A stretch of DNA of 64,000 bases, taken from assembly GCF_002270415.1 (NCBI RefSeq), contig NZ_NNRI01000001.1, positions 62,001-126,000 of the forward strand, written 5' to 3'. The translations under genes were made by a program, and so were the position numbers. This DNA comes from Mesorhizobium sophorae (GTDB taxonomy: Bacteria; Pseudomonadota; Alphaproteobacteria; Rhizobiales; Rhizobiaceae). Positions 25,767 through 35,258 of this stretch are shown piece after piece (the first letter of the stretch is position 1; each line of letters begins with the position of its first letter). Below the pieces are notes generated by a model. The model saw only the letters and a program-made list of their open reading frames with translations, was not told where the DNA came from and searched no databases.

Positions 25767-28700
25767 GGCGCGCTCGCGAAGATGAAATAGAGGGTGAACA
25801 CGGCGCCGTCGAACGGGCAGTCGCTCGGCTGCAGCGACAGCCGGTACGAGCCGATCAGCGGCGCGCCGAGATAAGGCAGGATCAGGCTGGTGTCGTTCGA
25901 CGGTCCGGGCGCGCGCGGGAATTTGCGCGCCTGGTAGCGATCCTGCACCCAGTAGCGGATGATCCGGCTGATCTCGTCGCCACTGTCGGCTTGGTTGAAG
26001 AAGGTCTGCAACGCGACGCGCTCCGGCCCGACCGAAATGTCTGCGCGGACCTCGCTCGACCCCTTGGTCAGCGGCTTGAAGATGAAGCCGCTGCCGCGGT
26101 GTTGCAGGGCGAAGCGGTTCCACTGCGCCCCCGTGCACTGGTAGTCGGTGCCAGCGAAGACATCGATAAGGGTGAGGTTCTTGCGCTCGCGGAATTTGTT
26201 GGGCGCCCACAGCGCGAAATAGCCGTTTGCCTTCATCAGCGCGTCGGTCGACGCAAAAGGCGAAACCTCGAACTCGACATTTTCGTCGAGCGCCAGCTTG
26301 CGGGCGAAACCTGAATTGGCGGGCACGACGATCTGGGCGACATCGATGTTGATCTGCCGCTCGTCGAAGAAGCGCTTGGCAACGATGTCGTCGATCATCG
26401 CCTGGAGCTGGGTTGCGTTGCGCACATAGACCGCGGGCACTGTCGCCGCGTCGCCGGTGAAGGCCTGCACCACTTCAAAGCGGCGCCGCATCAGGTGCAT
26501 CAGCCGGTTGGCGGTCTCGAGCACGCGCCGCTTGGTCACCAGATATTCGGGAATGCCCTTCATCAGGTCGGCGATGGTGTCCTGGGTCGCGATGAACAGA
26601 TTCTTGCGCGTCGCCGGATCGTCGATCTGGGTGACGAGCTTGGTCATGTCCTCCTGCTGCTTTGTCACCTCGGCCTGAACGTTGCTCTGGAACTTCAGGA
26701 TGCTGTCCTGCAGCGCGCGGCTCTTCAGACCAAGATCCTTGGCCTGGTTCAGGCCCGCGACGAGTTCCTCGGTGTTGCCGCGCGACTGCGTGATGCGCTG
26801 CTCGACGAAGGCGAGTTCGGCATCGTTCAGCGCCAGCATCTTGTCCTTCTGCCGGTCGCGCAGTTCGTTGATCAGGTTGGTCGAGGCATTTGATTCCTCG
26901 GCAAGGCCTGTCACTGTCGTCTGCGCGGCGCGGACGCGGTCGATGCGGCCGTTGGTTGCCGCGACCAGTTCGGCGACACGTGCATTGTCCTGGTTGAGCT
27001 GGGCTTCCGACAGGGACAGCTTGTCGAGTTCGAGATTGAGGATCGCGATCTCGTTGGTCAGCCGGTCGATCGTGCGCTGCTGGTCGGTGATCTGGAAACT
27101 CAGCATGTCGTTCTCGCGCGCCTGAAGATCGAGCCCGGCGAGGATGCGTTCGTGGTCGGACTTGAGCCGCGCCACCTGCTCGTCGATGCTGAGATCCTGG
27201 CTCTGGCAGTCAACCGCCGCCATCGAGCCCTGCAGCGTCAGTTCCTTGATCTCCTCGGCCCCTTGCGCCAGCCGGCCGGCAAGTTGGAAGTGCGTGTCGA
27301 CCAGCGCCCGGGCCTTGAGCGCCTTGTCGAGGTCGAGTTCCTCGTTCGCCTGGCGCAACTGCGTAATCCGCTGCTGCAGGCCGTTGATCTGGTTGATGTT
27401 CTCTTGCGTCACCCGGCCGGTCGCTATGATCGTCGACAGGATCGACTGCGCCGCTTCGAGCGACGCCTTGACGACCTTGGAGGTGTCGATCTTGGTTGCC
27501 GCGCCGCTGGCAAGCCCGCAGGCGCAGACATTGACCTCGGGTATCGCCGCGGCGATCGCGTAGGCGGCCTGGATGGCGGTGAGCGTGATCTGTGCGGCCT
27601 GCGTCGTGCCGTTGAACGCGGCGAACCAGGCGATCACTTCGGTCAGCTGGCCGTCGACCTGGTCGCGCGCTTCCTCAAGGTCCGCCTTCCTCTTCGCATA
27701 GAGGTCCCGCTCGGCTTCGTAGAGTTTCTTGGCGAAGTCCGTTTCCGTCTGGGAAAAAGAACCACAATCGACGTTCGCAAGTTCCTGCGGCAGCGGGATG
27801 TTCGATGTGATCATCTGCTGGTCGGCGATCAGCGGCTCGACATCGGCGAAGTCGGCGCTGCCGATGACGCACTTCATCAGGAACGCTTTCGCTTGTGTCT
27901 GCGAGTTCAAGAGCTGGGCCCTGAGGCCCGACTGTCCGTCCGGGCCGCACATCTGGGCAACGTATTGGTTGCGCGTGAAGGCCGGCGTCACGGTCTGGCA
28001 TGCCTGTTCGCCCGCGAGCAGCGGCGTGAACGGATGGTCGGCCGTATCTCCGATCAGGGCGAGCTGATTCTCGATGCCGCAAAGCTGCTCGCGGTCGACG
28101 GCCCGGCGGCGCTGATAGAGGTCGGTCTGGCGCAGTTGCAGTTCGGTGATTGTGTCATTGGCGCGGGCGATCGCGCCCTGGTTGTTGGCGATCTGGGTTT
28201 GAAGGATCTGCCGCTGGCGAACCGCCTGTTCAAGCTGGTTGGCGTTGCGCTCTGTCTGGCGGGCATATTCGGTGATCTGGCTCTCGAGCGAGGAAATCTG
28301 CAGATCGAGATTCATCTGCGTCATTTCCCAGTTCAGCAGCCAGCGCAGTTCGTTGCGCCGCTCGACCTCGGCCTCCTTGGAGAGGACGATCAGGTCGAGT
28401 TCCTGCCGGTCATTGATCTGGCGGCGCTGGTTTTCGAACTCGGCGATCTTGGTGCCGAGCTCGATCTCAAGCGACCTGATCTGCTGGCGATAGCCGAACG
28501 TGTCCTTCTCGGCGTCGACCGCGTTGATCTCTTGCTGGACAGTGGTGGCGAAGGTCTGCGCCTCGTGCTCCAGCTTGCCGATCTTGTGCGCGATAAGGTT
28601 GACTTCCTGGCTGCGGATCGTCCGCTCCTCGTCGAGCGCGCGCGTCGCTTCGCCTTCCTTGTTGGCGTACCACCGCTCGACCAGCGCCTCGACATTGCGC

Positions 28701-29611
28701 TCGACCTCAGTCAACCGCAACTCGCTCTCGGCCAGGGCCTGCTGCAGGTCCTCGAACGGGATCGTCGTGAACTGCATCGGGTCGATGTTGAGGAACAGGA
28801 AGCCCTTGCGCGCGCTGTTCATGCGCGCGTCCAGATCGCTCTGCTGCAGCAGCAGGTCTGCGCGCAGGTCGTCGTAGGTAGACTCGCCTGGAATATCCAT
28901 CTGCGTCTCGACCAGCACCCACATCGCGGCCTCGTAATTGGTGTAGGCTTTGGAGAGGTTGGGTTGGCTGTCGAGGCCAGCGCCTCCGACGGCACCCAGC
29001 GTATCGCTGACCAGGAAGTCGAGCGCCTTGACGCGCGCCTCCGAGACGGTCTGGTACCAGACATCGCCGGTGTTCATCAGCAGCTGGATCTTCAGCGAGG
29101 ACAGCGCCGTCAGCTGCCGCACGAAGGTGCGGTAACTCGCATCTGCTCCCGCCGCGGTGCCCTGGTCACCGCCTTGTTGTCGGGCCAGAATGCGAAGACC
29201 CCGGTCGACGATCTCGATGCCCTGCCGGCCGAATTCCTGCGCGGCTTGCGGCGAGACGGGCGTATCGTTGCGGCTGACGCCGCTCGCCGACGACAGGAAG
29301 GGCATGTCGGCGGCGAGGAACAGGCGATAGCGTCCAAGTTGCAGGTGGCAGTCGAAATCGCACACGATCGCCAGCCGTCCGGTCGCCTCGTCGCCGCAAG
29401 TCGTCAGGAACTGTTCGAGCTCGGTGGCGACCTCACCCATGTATTTCACGTCGGCGCGGAAATTGGCGATCTTGAGCAGTGTCGTCAGCTCGCCGGCATG
29501 GCCGGCCGCCGCGTCGACGTCGAGCGCCATGCAGTCCTGCCCGCGCGCCATTCCCGCAGCGCCGAAAACGATGCTGGCGACCAGTCCACAAAGCAGGAAG
29601 AACCGTCTCAT
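25763..29611 (-). CDS. Giant secreted coiled-coil protein with TcA-like pore and C-terminal features
   Basis: A 1282-aa protein with a signal peptide (1-24, ending ARGQD). Residues 240-1000 are long coiled coils (LESQITEYARQTERNANQLE, LTNEIAILNLELDKLS). They are interrupted by a hydrophobic hairpin (ITLTAIQAAYAIAAAIPEV, then CACGLASGAATKID), as in the pore-forming shaft of TcA toxins. The last 270 residues follow the TcA order: VEFEVSP, then a beta-rich stretch, DSGDE, and LPYLGAPLIGSYRLSL ending in FTLYFIFASAP. This recalls the LPFEGxGAISxWxLxLP and ISDVxLHxxYTA signatures that bind TcB. This is my reading of pattern, not an alignment score. ATG 29611 overlaps the upstream stop by ATGA. Confidence 0.6.
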   Translation of the reverse strand: MRRFFLLCGLVASIVFGAAGMARGQDCMALDVDAAAGHAGELTTLLKIANFRADVKYMGEVATELEQFLTTCGDEATGRLAIVCDFDCHLQLGRYRLFLAADMPFLSSASGVSRNDTPVSPQAAQEFGRQGIEIVDRGLRILARQQGGDQGTAAGADASYRTFVRQLTALSSLKIQLLMNTGDVWYQTVSEARVKALDFLVSDTLGAVGGAGLDSQPNLSKAYTNYEAAMWVLVETQMDIPGESTYDDLRADLLLQQSDLDARMNSARKGFLFLNIDPMQFTTIPFEDLQQALAESELRLTEVERNVEALVERWYANKEGEATRALDEERTIRSQEVNLIAHKIGKLEHEAQTFATTVQQEINAVDAEKDTFGYRQQIRSLEIELGTKIAEFENQRRQINDRQELDLIVLSKEAEVERRNELRWLLNWEMTQMNLDLQISSLESQITEYARQTERNANQLEQAVRQRQILQTQIANNQGAIARANDTITELQLRQTDLYQRRRAVDREQLCGIENQLALIGDTADHPFTPLLAGEQACQTVTPAFTRNQYVAQMCGPDGQSGLRAQLLNSQTQAKAFLMKCVIGSADFADVEPLIADQQMITSNIPLPQELANVDCGSFSQTETDFAKKLYEAERDLYAKRKADLEEARDQVDGQLTEVIAWFAAFNGTTQAAQITLTAIQAAYAIAAAIPEVNVCACGLASGAATKIDTSKVVKASLEAAQSILSTIIATGRVTQENINQINGLQQRITQLRQANEELDLDKALKARALVDTHFQLAGRLAQGAEEIKELTLQGSMAAVDCQSQDLSIDEQVARLKSDHERILAGLDLQARENDMLSFQITDQQRTIDRLTNEIAILNLELDKLSLSEAQLNQDNARVAELVAATNGRIDRVRAAQTTVTGLAEESNASTNLINELRDRQKDKMLALNDAELAFVEQRITQSRGNTEELVAGLNQAKDLGLKSRALQDSILKFQSNVQAEVTKQQEDMTKLVTQIDDPATRKNLFIATQDTIADLMKGIPEYLVTKRRVLETANRLMHLMRRRFEVVQAFTGDAATVPAVYVRNATQLQAMIDDIVAKRFFDERQINIDVAQIVVPANSGFARKLALDENVEFEVSPFASTDALMKANGYFALWAPNKFRERKNLTLIDVFAGTDYQCTGAQWNRFALQHRGSGFIFKPLTKGSSEVRADISVGPERVALQTFFNQADSGDEISRIIRYWVQDRYQARKFPRAPGPSNDTSLILPYLGAPLIGSYRLSLQPSDCPFDGAVFTLYFIFASAP

Positions 29612-30936
29612 GGTTGCCCCGTCGACAGAAAGACCTCGGAAATCTGGCGCACGTGCCGGGCAAGTTCGGCCATCTGCGCCTTGGAAAGCGATGGATTCTG
29701 GAACCGCCCGACCACCGCCCGGGCATGGTTGATGCAGTCCTCGTAAGGGCCATTGATCGTCGCGGTCAGCGCGCCAGTGTCGAGCGTGAGGTCGAGCCTC
29801 GAATACGCTCCGGCCAGTCCTGCGCAGGAAGAAAGCTCGGCGGTGATCGCCGGATCGTCGACGACATGCGCGAGGCCGGACAGAGCCGTCATGACGCCTT
29901 CGATCTGCCCGACGATCTGCGCCATCCTTGCCTTGCCGTCTTCGAACTCCTTCAGCGATTCCGGCTGGTTGAGGCTGGAGAGGTCGACAGCCTGCAGCGT
30001 GGCGATCGTCTCGGCTGCCTTGAGCTGATCCTCCTTGACGAGCACCATATTGGCCTGTGCGTTGCCGAGCACACGCTCCAGCTCCATCACCTCGGCCGAC
30101 TTGATCGACACGTCCATCTCGTTGACCAGCGACTGGTATTCGGTCGAAGCGGCCTTCATCAGGTTGAGCGTGTCGTCGACCTTCGTCCTGACTGCCTTGA
30201 CGATTTGCGCGCGCACCCGCGTCTCGATCAGGCCGGTCGTCTCGGCCCGCCCGCGTACCGGCTTGACCGAACAGACCAGTTTCGCCAGCGCGTCCGAACC
30301 AAGCCGTGCACGCACCGCTTCGACGATCGGGAACAGCGGACGCCAGGCCGCAGGCAGCGAAGCCAGGCTGGCGCCCGACAAAGGTCCGGCATTGATCTCG
30401 TTCATCCGCGTCAGGTGCCGGCATTTCTCCGGCAAGTCGGCCCCGGAGAAGTAAAGCCGCCCGGTAATCAGGTAGGCCTCGACGGCAGCGGCGTATTGTC
30501 GGCCGACGAGCGCGGCGAGCTCTTCGGCGCTATCGGTCGAGATTGGGGCGAAGAAGCGGTAGCGGCTGAGGTAGATCTCTGACCACGCAAGCCTTCGCAT
30601 CAGCACCGAGGCGTCATCGGCCGAAAGCGGGATGATCGGGAAACCGACGCTGCGGCTGCCGCCGGAGGAGCCCGACGCCTCGCCGACCACCTCGCCGGTG
30701 AAGGGCAAGCCGAAATCGGGCTGCGTCGCCTCGTGGCTCGGTTCCACGGCGGCGGGGCCGGGCGCGAGCAGGCTGAACCGGGTGGCGTCCGGCGTTGCGT
30801 TCGAGAGCGTGGCGTTCCAGAAACCGTCGAGTTTCTCGGATGTGTAAGCGCGCTCCAGGATCGATGCGGCGCTGGCCGCGCCGGCCAGGACGCAACTGAC
30901 AATCAGGGACAACGCGATGGCTCGGAGGGTTGTCAT
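29608..30936 (-). CDS. Secreted helical protein of unknown function (toxin operon)
   Basis: A 442-aa protein with a signal peptide (MTTLRAIALSLIVSCVLAGA). The central part is helical with coiled-coil character (about 240-350), and there are few Cys residues (CRH, CSV, CAG, CIN). It probably folds in the periplasm. ATG 30936 overlaps the previous stop by ATGA, and it overlaps the TcA-like gene at its own stop in the same way, so their products are likely made in equal amounts. No known domain was recognised. Confidence 0.55.
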   Translation of the reverse strand: MTTLRAIALSLIVSCVLAGAASAASILERAYTSEKLDGFWNATLSNATPDATRFSLLAPGPAAVEPSHEATQPDFGLPFTGEVVGEASGSSGGSRSVGFPIIPLSADDASVLMRRLAWSEIYLSRYRFFAPISTDSAEELAALVGRQYAAAVEAYLITGRLYFSGADLPEKCRHLTRMNEINAGPLSGASLASLPAAWRPLFPIVEAVRARLGSDALAKLVCSVKPVRGRAETTGLIETRVRAQIVKAVRTKVDDTLNLMKAASTEYQSLVNEMDVSIKSAEVMELERVLGNAQANMVLVKEDQLKAAETIATLQAVDLSSLNQPESLKEFEDGKARMAQIVGQIEGVMTALSGLAHVVDDPAITAELSSCAGLAGAYSRLDLTLDTGALTATINGPYEDCINHARAVVGRFQNPSLSKAQMAELARHVRQISEVFLSTGQP

Positions 30937-32063
30937 CGGCAGTACCACACCCTGTCGGCTGCGCCCGCCTGGGCGCAGATGCCGGTGGCCGCGCCGTGCG
31001 CCTTCCAGTCCGCCTTTATCTTGGCGAGATCGTTGAATGCGCCCTGTGCCGCGTTGTCGGCATGAACCTCGGCGTCCAGCCGCCAGAAGGGCTTTGCAGG
31101 ATCGGTCGGCAGCAGCACCCCGATCATGTTGATGTGGAAGGCGGAGACCTTGAGAAAATCCTCCGCGCTGGCGACCGTGTTGTGATTGAGATTGGCGTAT
31201 TGCTCCGGCGTGACGTTGCCGAGCGCCCGCTTGAATTCTCCCTCCGATACTTCGACCGAGCGCAGCATCTGCGTCGTCTTCGCGGCCAGGCCGTCGAGGA
31301 TCGCGGTGTTGGCGACCAGCGTCGCGCCCGCCCCGGTCACCGGTCCGAAGATATCAGCGAAGATGACGCGGATCGCCTTCAGGTGCGTTTCGGCCGACTT
31401 GATCTCGACGCGGCGCAGTGCGATCCCCGTTTCGAGATCGGACGCCCGACTGACGAAGCTTCTCAGCGCCAATTGCAGCGTGTCGAACGACGAACGAGCT
31501 TCCGGCGGCGGCTGCAGGAACACCGAGCGTGCATAGCGTACGGCCTCGCTACGGGCGATGTCTTCGACGGTGGCGCGTGTCAGCGCCGATTCCGGGCAGC
31601 CGGTGATGTCGCCGAGGTCGGTCAGCATCTGCGCGGCATGATAGATTTGATCCATCTGTCGCATCGTGCCGAACGAGCCGCTGGTGGTGAACTCGGCCTC
31701 GACGCCGGACAGGTAGTCGGTCAGGTATTCGCGCGCGAACTTCACCATCTCGCACTGCACGCCGGCAGCGCGCTCGCGGATGTGGCGGCCGTAAAACGAT
31801 GCGCCGACGAAGTATTTCTGGTCGGGCGTCGGTTCGAACCGCTCGACGAAGAGCGACTGGATCACCGTATCATATTCGCCGCACGCATATGTGCGCTCGA
31901 GGCATGCGGAGTCGGTCTGCAGGTCGCACTGTGACAGCGCCTGGCCGCACATTTGCTGAGCTGCGGCAAGGTCAGTTCCTTCGCCGTAGACAAGGAGGGC
32001 TGCCAAGACAATCGCCGGATTGAAGACGTATCTCTTCAGCAAGACGAGCAAAAGAAAATGCAC
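30933..32063 (-). CDS. Secreted Cys-rich helical protein, first gene of the toxin operon
   Basis: A 376-aa protein. An N-terminal hydrophobic segment (residues 2-24) resembles a signal peptide or anchor, followed by a cluster of Cys residues (MCGQALSQCDLQTDSACLER). The rest is helical. It is the promoter-proximal gene of a nine-gene operon and is preceded by a G-rich stretch (GGGGGG) ending 9 bases before the ATG. No family was recognised. Confidence 0.55.
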   Translation of the reverse strand: MHFLLLVLLKRYVFNPAIVLAALLVYGEGTDLAAAQQMCGQALSQCDLQTDSACLERTYACGEYDTVIQSLFVERFEPTPDQKYFVGASFYGRHIRERAAGVQCEMVKFAREYLTDYLSGVEAEFTTSGSFGTMRQMDQIYHAAQMLTDLGDITGCPESALTRATVEDIARSEAVRYARSVFLQPPPEARSSFDTLQLALRSFVSRASDLETGIALRRVEIKSAETHLKAIRVIFADIFGPVTGAGATLVANTAILDGLAAKTTQMLRSVEVSEGEFKRALGNVTPEQYANLNHNTVASAEDFLKVSAFHINMIGVLLPTDPAKPFWRLDAEVHADNAAQGAFNDLAKIKADWKAHGAATGICAQAGAADRVWYCR

Positions 32064-32432
32064 GAAAGCCCCCCGGCCACCGAAGCGGCAGCCTCATCGC
32101 TCTTTACAGGCAATATCTTTGCAAGATCAATTTTGTATTGGACCGTTACAGCGAGGATCGGCCACAAAAAGCGTGGCTAACTCAAAGTCAACTTCGCCGA
32201 GTAACGCATTTATAGAATGTAAACTAAAACGGATTGGCGACCAATGCACCTGGTTTTTGGCTTCCGTAACGGAAATTTGCGTCAAAGTATCGACGCGGTT
32301 AACGGATCGTAAAGAATTGTCTTTCGCATCTTCGATCCAGTTCCCTGAACGTCTAAACTCATGTTCAAACGTAAAAGGAAATCTGGCTCGGCTGGTAAGG
32401 CAGGGACCTGCTGTTCTCGGGGCGAGCCTTGT
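32064..32432. promoter_or_regulatory. Promoter region of the Tc-like toxin operon
   Basis: These 369 bases hold no convincing gene. AT content is higher than in the surroundings (32100-32360), as expected for the start of the 22-kb minus-strand operon. A 5-bp-stem hairpin GCCAC/GTGGC lies at 32161-32177. The ornithine cyclodeaminase gene ends at the far side, so its terminator should also be here; no clear one was found. Confidence 0.45.
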
Positions 32433-33488
32433 TTATGCTGCCGGCTGCATGGCTGCTCTTAGCAGCATGCCGAACAAGTCGCGTGGTTCATCCGGATCAG
32501 CGAGCAGGTCGAGTTCCTCATAGAGGCCAGTCGCCTGCAACTGGTCACGCACATAGCGTAGCGCGGAAAAATCCTCGATCGCGAAGCCGACGGAATCGAA
32601 CAGGGTAATCTGCTTGGCGTCTCGGCGGCCTTGGGTCTTGGCGGCGATCACCTGCCAGAGCTCGGTCACCGGATGGTCGGGACCCAACTGCTGGATCTCG
32701 CCCTCGATGCGTGTCTGGGGAGGGAACTCGACGAAAATGTCGGAGCGCAGCAGGATGTCCCTGTGCAATTCGGTCTTGCCGGGGCAGTCGCCGCCGACGG
32801 CGTTGATGTGGACGCCGGAGCCGACCATGTTGTCGGTGAGAATGGTGGCGCACTGCTTGTCTGCGGTAACGGTCGTGATGATCCCGGCACCTTCGACCGC
32901 TTCCTGTCCGGTTTCGCAGATGGTGATGTCAAATCCCATGCCAGCCAGGTTCTTGGCGCATTTGCGCGAGGCGGAGCGGTCGATGTCGTAGAGCCTCAGC
33001 CGATCGACGCCGGTCAGCGCCTTGAAGGCGATCGCCTGGAATTCCGATTGGGCGCCATTGCCGATGATGGCCATGGTGCGAGCGCCGCTCGGCGCCAGAT
33101 ACTTGGCCGCGACAGCGGACGTGGCGGCGGTGCGCAGGGCAGTCAGGATGGTCATTTCCGTGAGCAGCATCGGATAGCCGCTGCCGACATCGGCGAGTAC
33201 GCCGAAGGCCGTGACCGTCTGCAGACCCTGGCGCATGTTCTTCGGATGGCCGTTGACATATTTGAAGCCATAAAGGCGACCATCGCTCGTCGGCATCAGC
33301 TCGATGACGCCGTCATGGCTGTGCGAGGCGATGCGCGGCGTCTTGTCGAACAGGTCCCAGCGACGGAAGTCTTCCTCGATGTAGCCAGCGAGTTCGGTCA
33401 GGAAGCGCTCGACACCGATAACATTCACCAGCTTCATCATGCGGTCGACGCTGACGAAGGGGACGATGTTCAGCTTTGCCGTGGTCAT
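32433..33488 (-). CDS. ocd: Ornithine cyclodeaminase
   Basis: A 351-aa enzyme of the ornithine cyclodeaminase/mu-crystallin family. It converts ornithine directly to proline and ammonia using tightly bound NAD. Seen here: a Rossmann-type AIIGNGAQSEFQA segment, LYDIDRS at the second strand, the family core GVHINAVGGDCPGKTEL with the active-site Asp, and IELMPTSD. Full length for the family. I chose ATG 33488, with GGGAG upstream; it starts 2 bases after the arginase stop. Together with arginase it forms a two-step route from arginine to proline. Confidence 0.92.
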   Translation of the reverse strand: MTTAKLNIVPFVSVDRMMKLVNVIGVERFLTELAGYIEEDFRRWDLFDKTPRIASHSHDGVIELMPTSDGRLYGFKYVNGHPKNMRQGLQTVTAFGVLADVGSGYPMLLTEMTILTALRTAATSAVAAKYLAPSGARTMAIIGNGAQSEFQAIAFKALTGVDRLRLYDIDRSASRKCAKNLAGMGFDITICETGQEAVEGAGIITTVTADKQCATILTDNMVGSGVHINAVGGDCPGKTELHRDILLRSDIFVEFPPQTRIEGEIQQLGPDHPVTELWQVIAAKTQGRRDAKQITLFDSVGFAIEDFSALRYVRDQLQATGLYEELDLLADPDEPRDLFGMLLRAAMQPAA

Positions 33489-33490
33489 GA

Positions 33491-34423
33491 TCAAAAGCTC
33501 CCGGAATGGCTGCGGGTCGGCCGGTCCATGATGCGGCGGCCCATAAGGCTCGCGGTCAGGTCGACCATCAGCGTCGCGGTTCGGCCACGCTCGTCCAGAA
33601 AGGGATTCAACTCGACCAGGTCCAGGCTGGAGACGAGGCCGCTGTCGGACAGCATCTCCATCACCAGATGCGCCTCACGGAACGTCGCGCCTCCGGGAAC
33701 CGTGGTGCCGACTGCGGGCGCGATCGACGGGTCGAGGAAATCAACGTCGAGACTGACATGCAGCAGCCCGTTTTCATCAGACACTCGCGCCAGGAAGGCG
33801 CGCAGCAGCGGCGCGATGCCATGCTCGTCGATGGCGCGCATGTCGTGCACGGTGACGCCCGCCTGGTTGAGCGCGCTGCGCTCGGCCGGGTCGACACTGC
33901 GCAGGCCCATTGTGCAGATACGCTTGGGATCGACCACTGCCGGTAGATCCGGAAAATAGCCGTGGAAACCTGGCTGGCCGCTCGCGTAAGCAAGCGGAAC
34001 ACCGTGCAGATTGCCGCTGGCGGTAGTGTCGAGCGTGTGGAAGTCCGGATGCGCGTCGAGCCACAGCACGAACAGCGGCCGCCCGGTCTCAGCGGCGCGG
34101 CGGGCGAGGCCCGACACGGTCCCGGCCGAGATCGAATGGTCGCCGCCGAGAAAGATCGGCATGGCGTCCTCGCTCGCCGCGTATGCGGCCGCGGCAATAG
34201 CGGATGTCCAGGCCGATATTTCGGGCAGGGCCTTCAGCGCCAGATTGCCATGCGAAATGCGTCTCGCCGGCATCGCCTGTACGGCGCCCATATCCTCGAC
34301 AGCGTGGCCGAGGCCGGACAGCACTTCAACAAGTCCGGCGGTCCTCAGGGCGCTCGGCCCCATTTCGCAGCCCATTCTGCCGGCGCCGTCCTGCACCGGT
34401 GCCCCGACGATTTTGCAACGCAT
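33491..34423 (-). CDS. rocF: Arginase
   Basis: A 310-aa binuclear manganese enzyme hydrolysing arginine to ornithine and urea. The metal ligands are visible: GGDHS (H96), DAHPDFH (D123, H125, D127) and SLDVDFLDP (D226, D228). The substrate-binding loop has SGNLHG. The chosen ATG 34423 begins MRCKIVGAPV, the usual family start. It is followed closely by ornithine cyclodeaminase and divergent from an Lrp/AsnC regulator that probably responds to arginine or ornithine. Confidence 0.93.
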   Translation of the reverse strand: MRCKIVGAPVQDGAGRMGCEMGPSALRTAGLVEVLSGLGHAVEDMGAVQAMPARRISHGNLALKALPEISAWTSAIAAAAYAASEDAMPIFLGGDHSISAGTVSGLARRAAETGRPLFVLWLDAHPDFHTLDTTASGNLHGVPLAYASGQPGFHGYFPDLPAVVDPKRICTMGLRSVDPAERSALNQAGVTVHDMRAIDEHGIAPLLRAFLARVSDENGLLHVSLDVDFLDPSIAPAVGTTVPGGATFREAHLVMEMLSDSGLVSSLDLVELNPFLDERGRTATLMVDLTASLMGRRIMDRPTRSHSGSF

Positions 34424-34555
34424 TGTTTTTCCCACGGCCAAGTTCGAATGCCGTGAGAGAACCATGGCGAGCCGGCGATATGAACAGGCAGAATTGGCAA
34501 TTCGAAATGCATTGTTTATCGTATTGGCAGCAGAACTGGTCAAAATGGTAAGCTG
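34424..34555. promoter_or_regulatory. Arginase-Lrp divergent operator region
   Basis: Within 132 bases there are two TTCGAA hexamers (34443-34448 and 34501-34506), each followed by an ATGC-like sequence, and an inverted repeat GAATT-GGC-AATTC at 34491-34503. Lrp/AsnC proteins bind such degenerate dyads, so autoregulation and control of arginase are likely. This is inferred from position. Confidence 0.5.
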
Positions 34556-34996
34556 ATGGATACGCTGGACGAACGGCTCGTAACCTTGCTGCGGCATGAC
34601 GCGCGGCGCAGCGTGTCGGATCTTGCCGTCGATCTCGGCGTCTCGCGCGCCACGGTCAGGGCCCGTATGGAGCGGCTGGAACGGTCCGGCGACATCATCG
34701 GCTACACGGTGGTGCTGCGCGCCGACGCCGTCGATCAGCGCATCCGCGGTATCATGCTCATCGAGATCGAGGGCCATGCCGCCGACCGCGTGGTCCGGGC
34801 GCTGGGCGGCTTCCCGGAAGTCTCGACCATCCACACCACCAATGGCCGATGGGACCTGGTTGTCGAACTCGGGACGGCATCACTGACTGATTTCGATGCT
34901 GTGCTACGGCGCATCCGATTGATTGCCGGCATAACGGGCAGCGAAACGAGCCTGCTCCTGGCCACGCCGCGCACCACGCGAGCACGACTAACGTAA
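34556..34996 (+). CDS. Lrp/AsnC-family transcriptional regulator of arginine catabolism
   Basis: A 146-aa protein with an N-terminal winged helix-turn-helix (DERLVTLLRHDARRSVSDLA then GVSRATVRARMERLE) and a C-terminal RAM ligand-binding domain (GFPEVSTIHTTNGRWDLVVE). It is divergent from arginase and ornithine cyclodeaminase. By analogy with alphaproteobacterial systems it would activate them in response to arginine or ornithine. The effector is inferred. Confidence 0.88.
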   Translation: MDTLDERLVTLLRHDARRSVSDLAVDLGVSRATVRARMERLERSGDIIGYTVVLRADAVDQRIRGIMLIEIEGHAADRVVRALGGFPEVSTIHTTNGRWDLVVELGTASLTDFDAVLRRIRLIAGITGSETSLLLATPRTTRARLT

Positions 34997-35258
34997 GCAA
35001 ATTGTCCATTATCCGGCATCAGGCTGACGGTGCTTATTCCGGCTTAGGCGGCGCTGGTGCCGTAGCTGCCCGCGGGCCGCGGTCAAACGCGTCCTGACGC
35101 TTGCTCAGTCTCCGTCCTCGTACAGACAATTTTTCCTCAAAATCGTGCATCCGTAGATCGTCGCTTCGTGAACCGGAACCCGATTTCGTCTAGCTTGCTT
35201 CATGAGCGAATGGCGCGAAGCTGATGCCGCTTCCCCAACAGCGCAGGCAGGACGCAGC
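34997..35258. other. Intergenic region before the GST gene
   Basis: These 262 bases lie between the regulator and the glutathione transferase. An ATG at 35202 is in frame with the GST but lacks a ribosome-binding site and adds 19 residues not expected in the family. No other element was seen. Confidence 0.3.

Noticed and set aside
27152..29746. Plus-strand open frame of 864 codons opposite the coiled-coil gene
   Set aside because: It mirrors codon bias of the minus-strand gene, has no domain, and lies wholly inside a well-supported operon gene.
29612..30424. Upstream extension of the TcA-like protein to 1553 residues
   Set aside because: The extension overlaps the preceding gene in another frame and lacks the signal peptide seen at ATG 29611.
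32161..32177. Short hairpin GCCAC/GTGGC before the toxin operon
   Set aside because: A 5-bp stem is too weak to call a terminator or attenuator.
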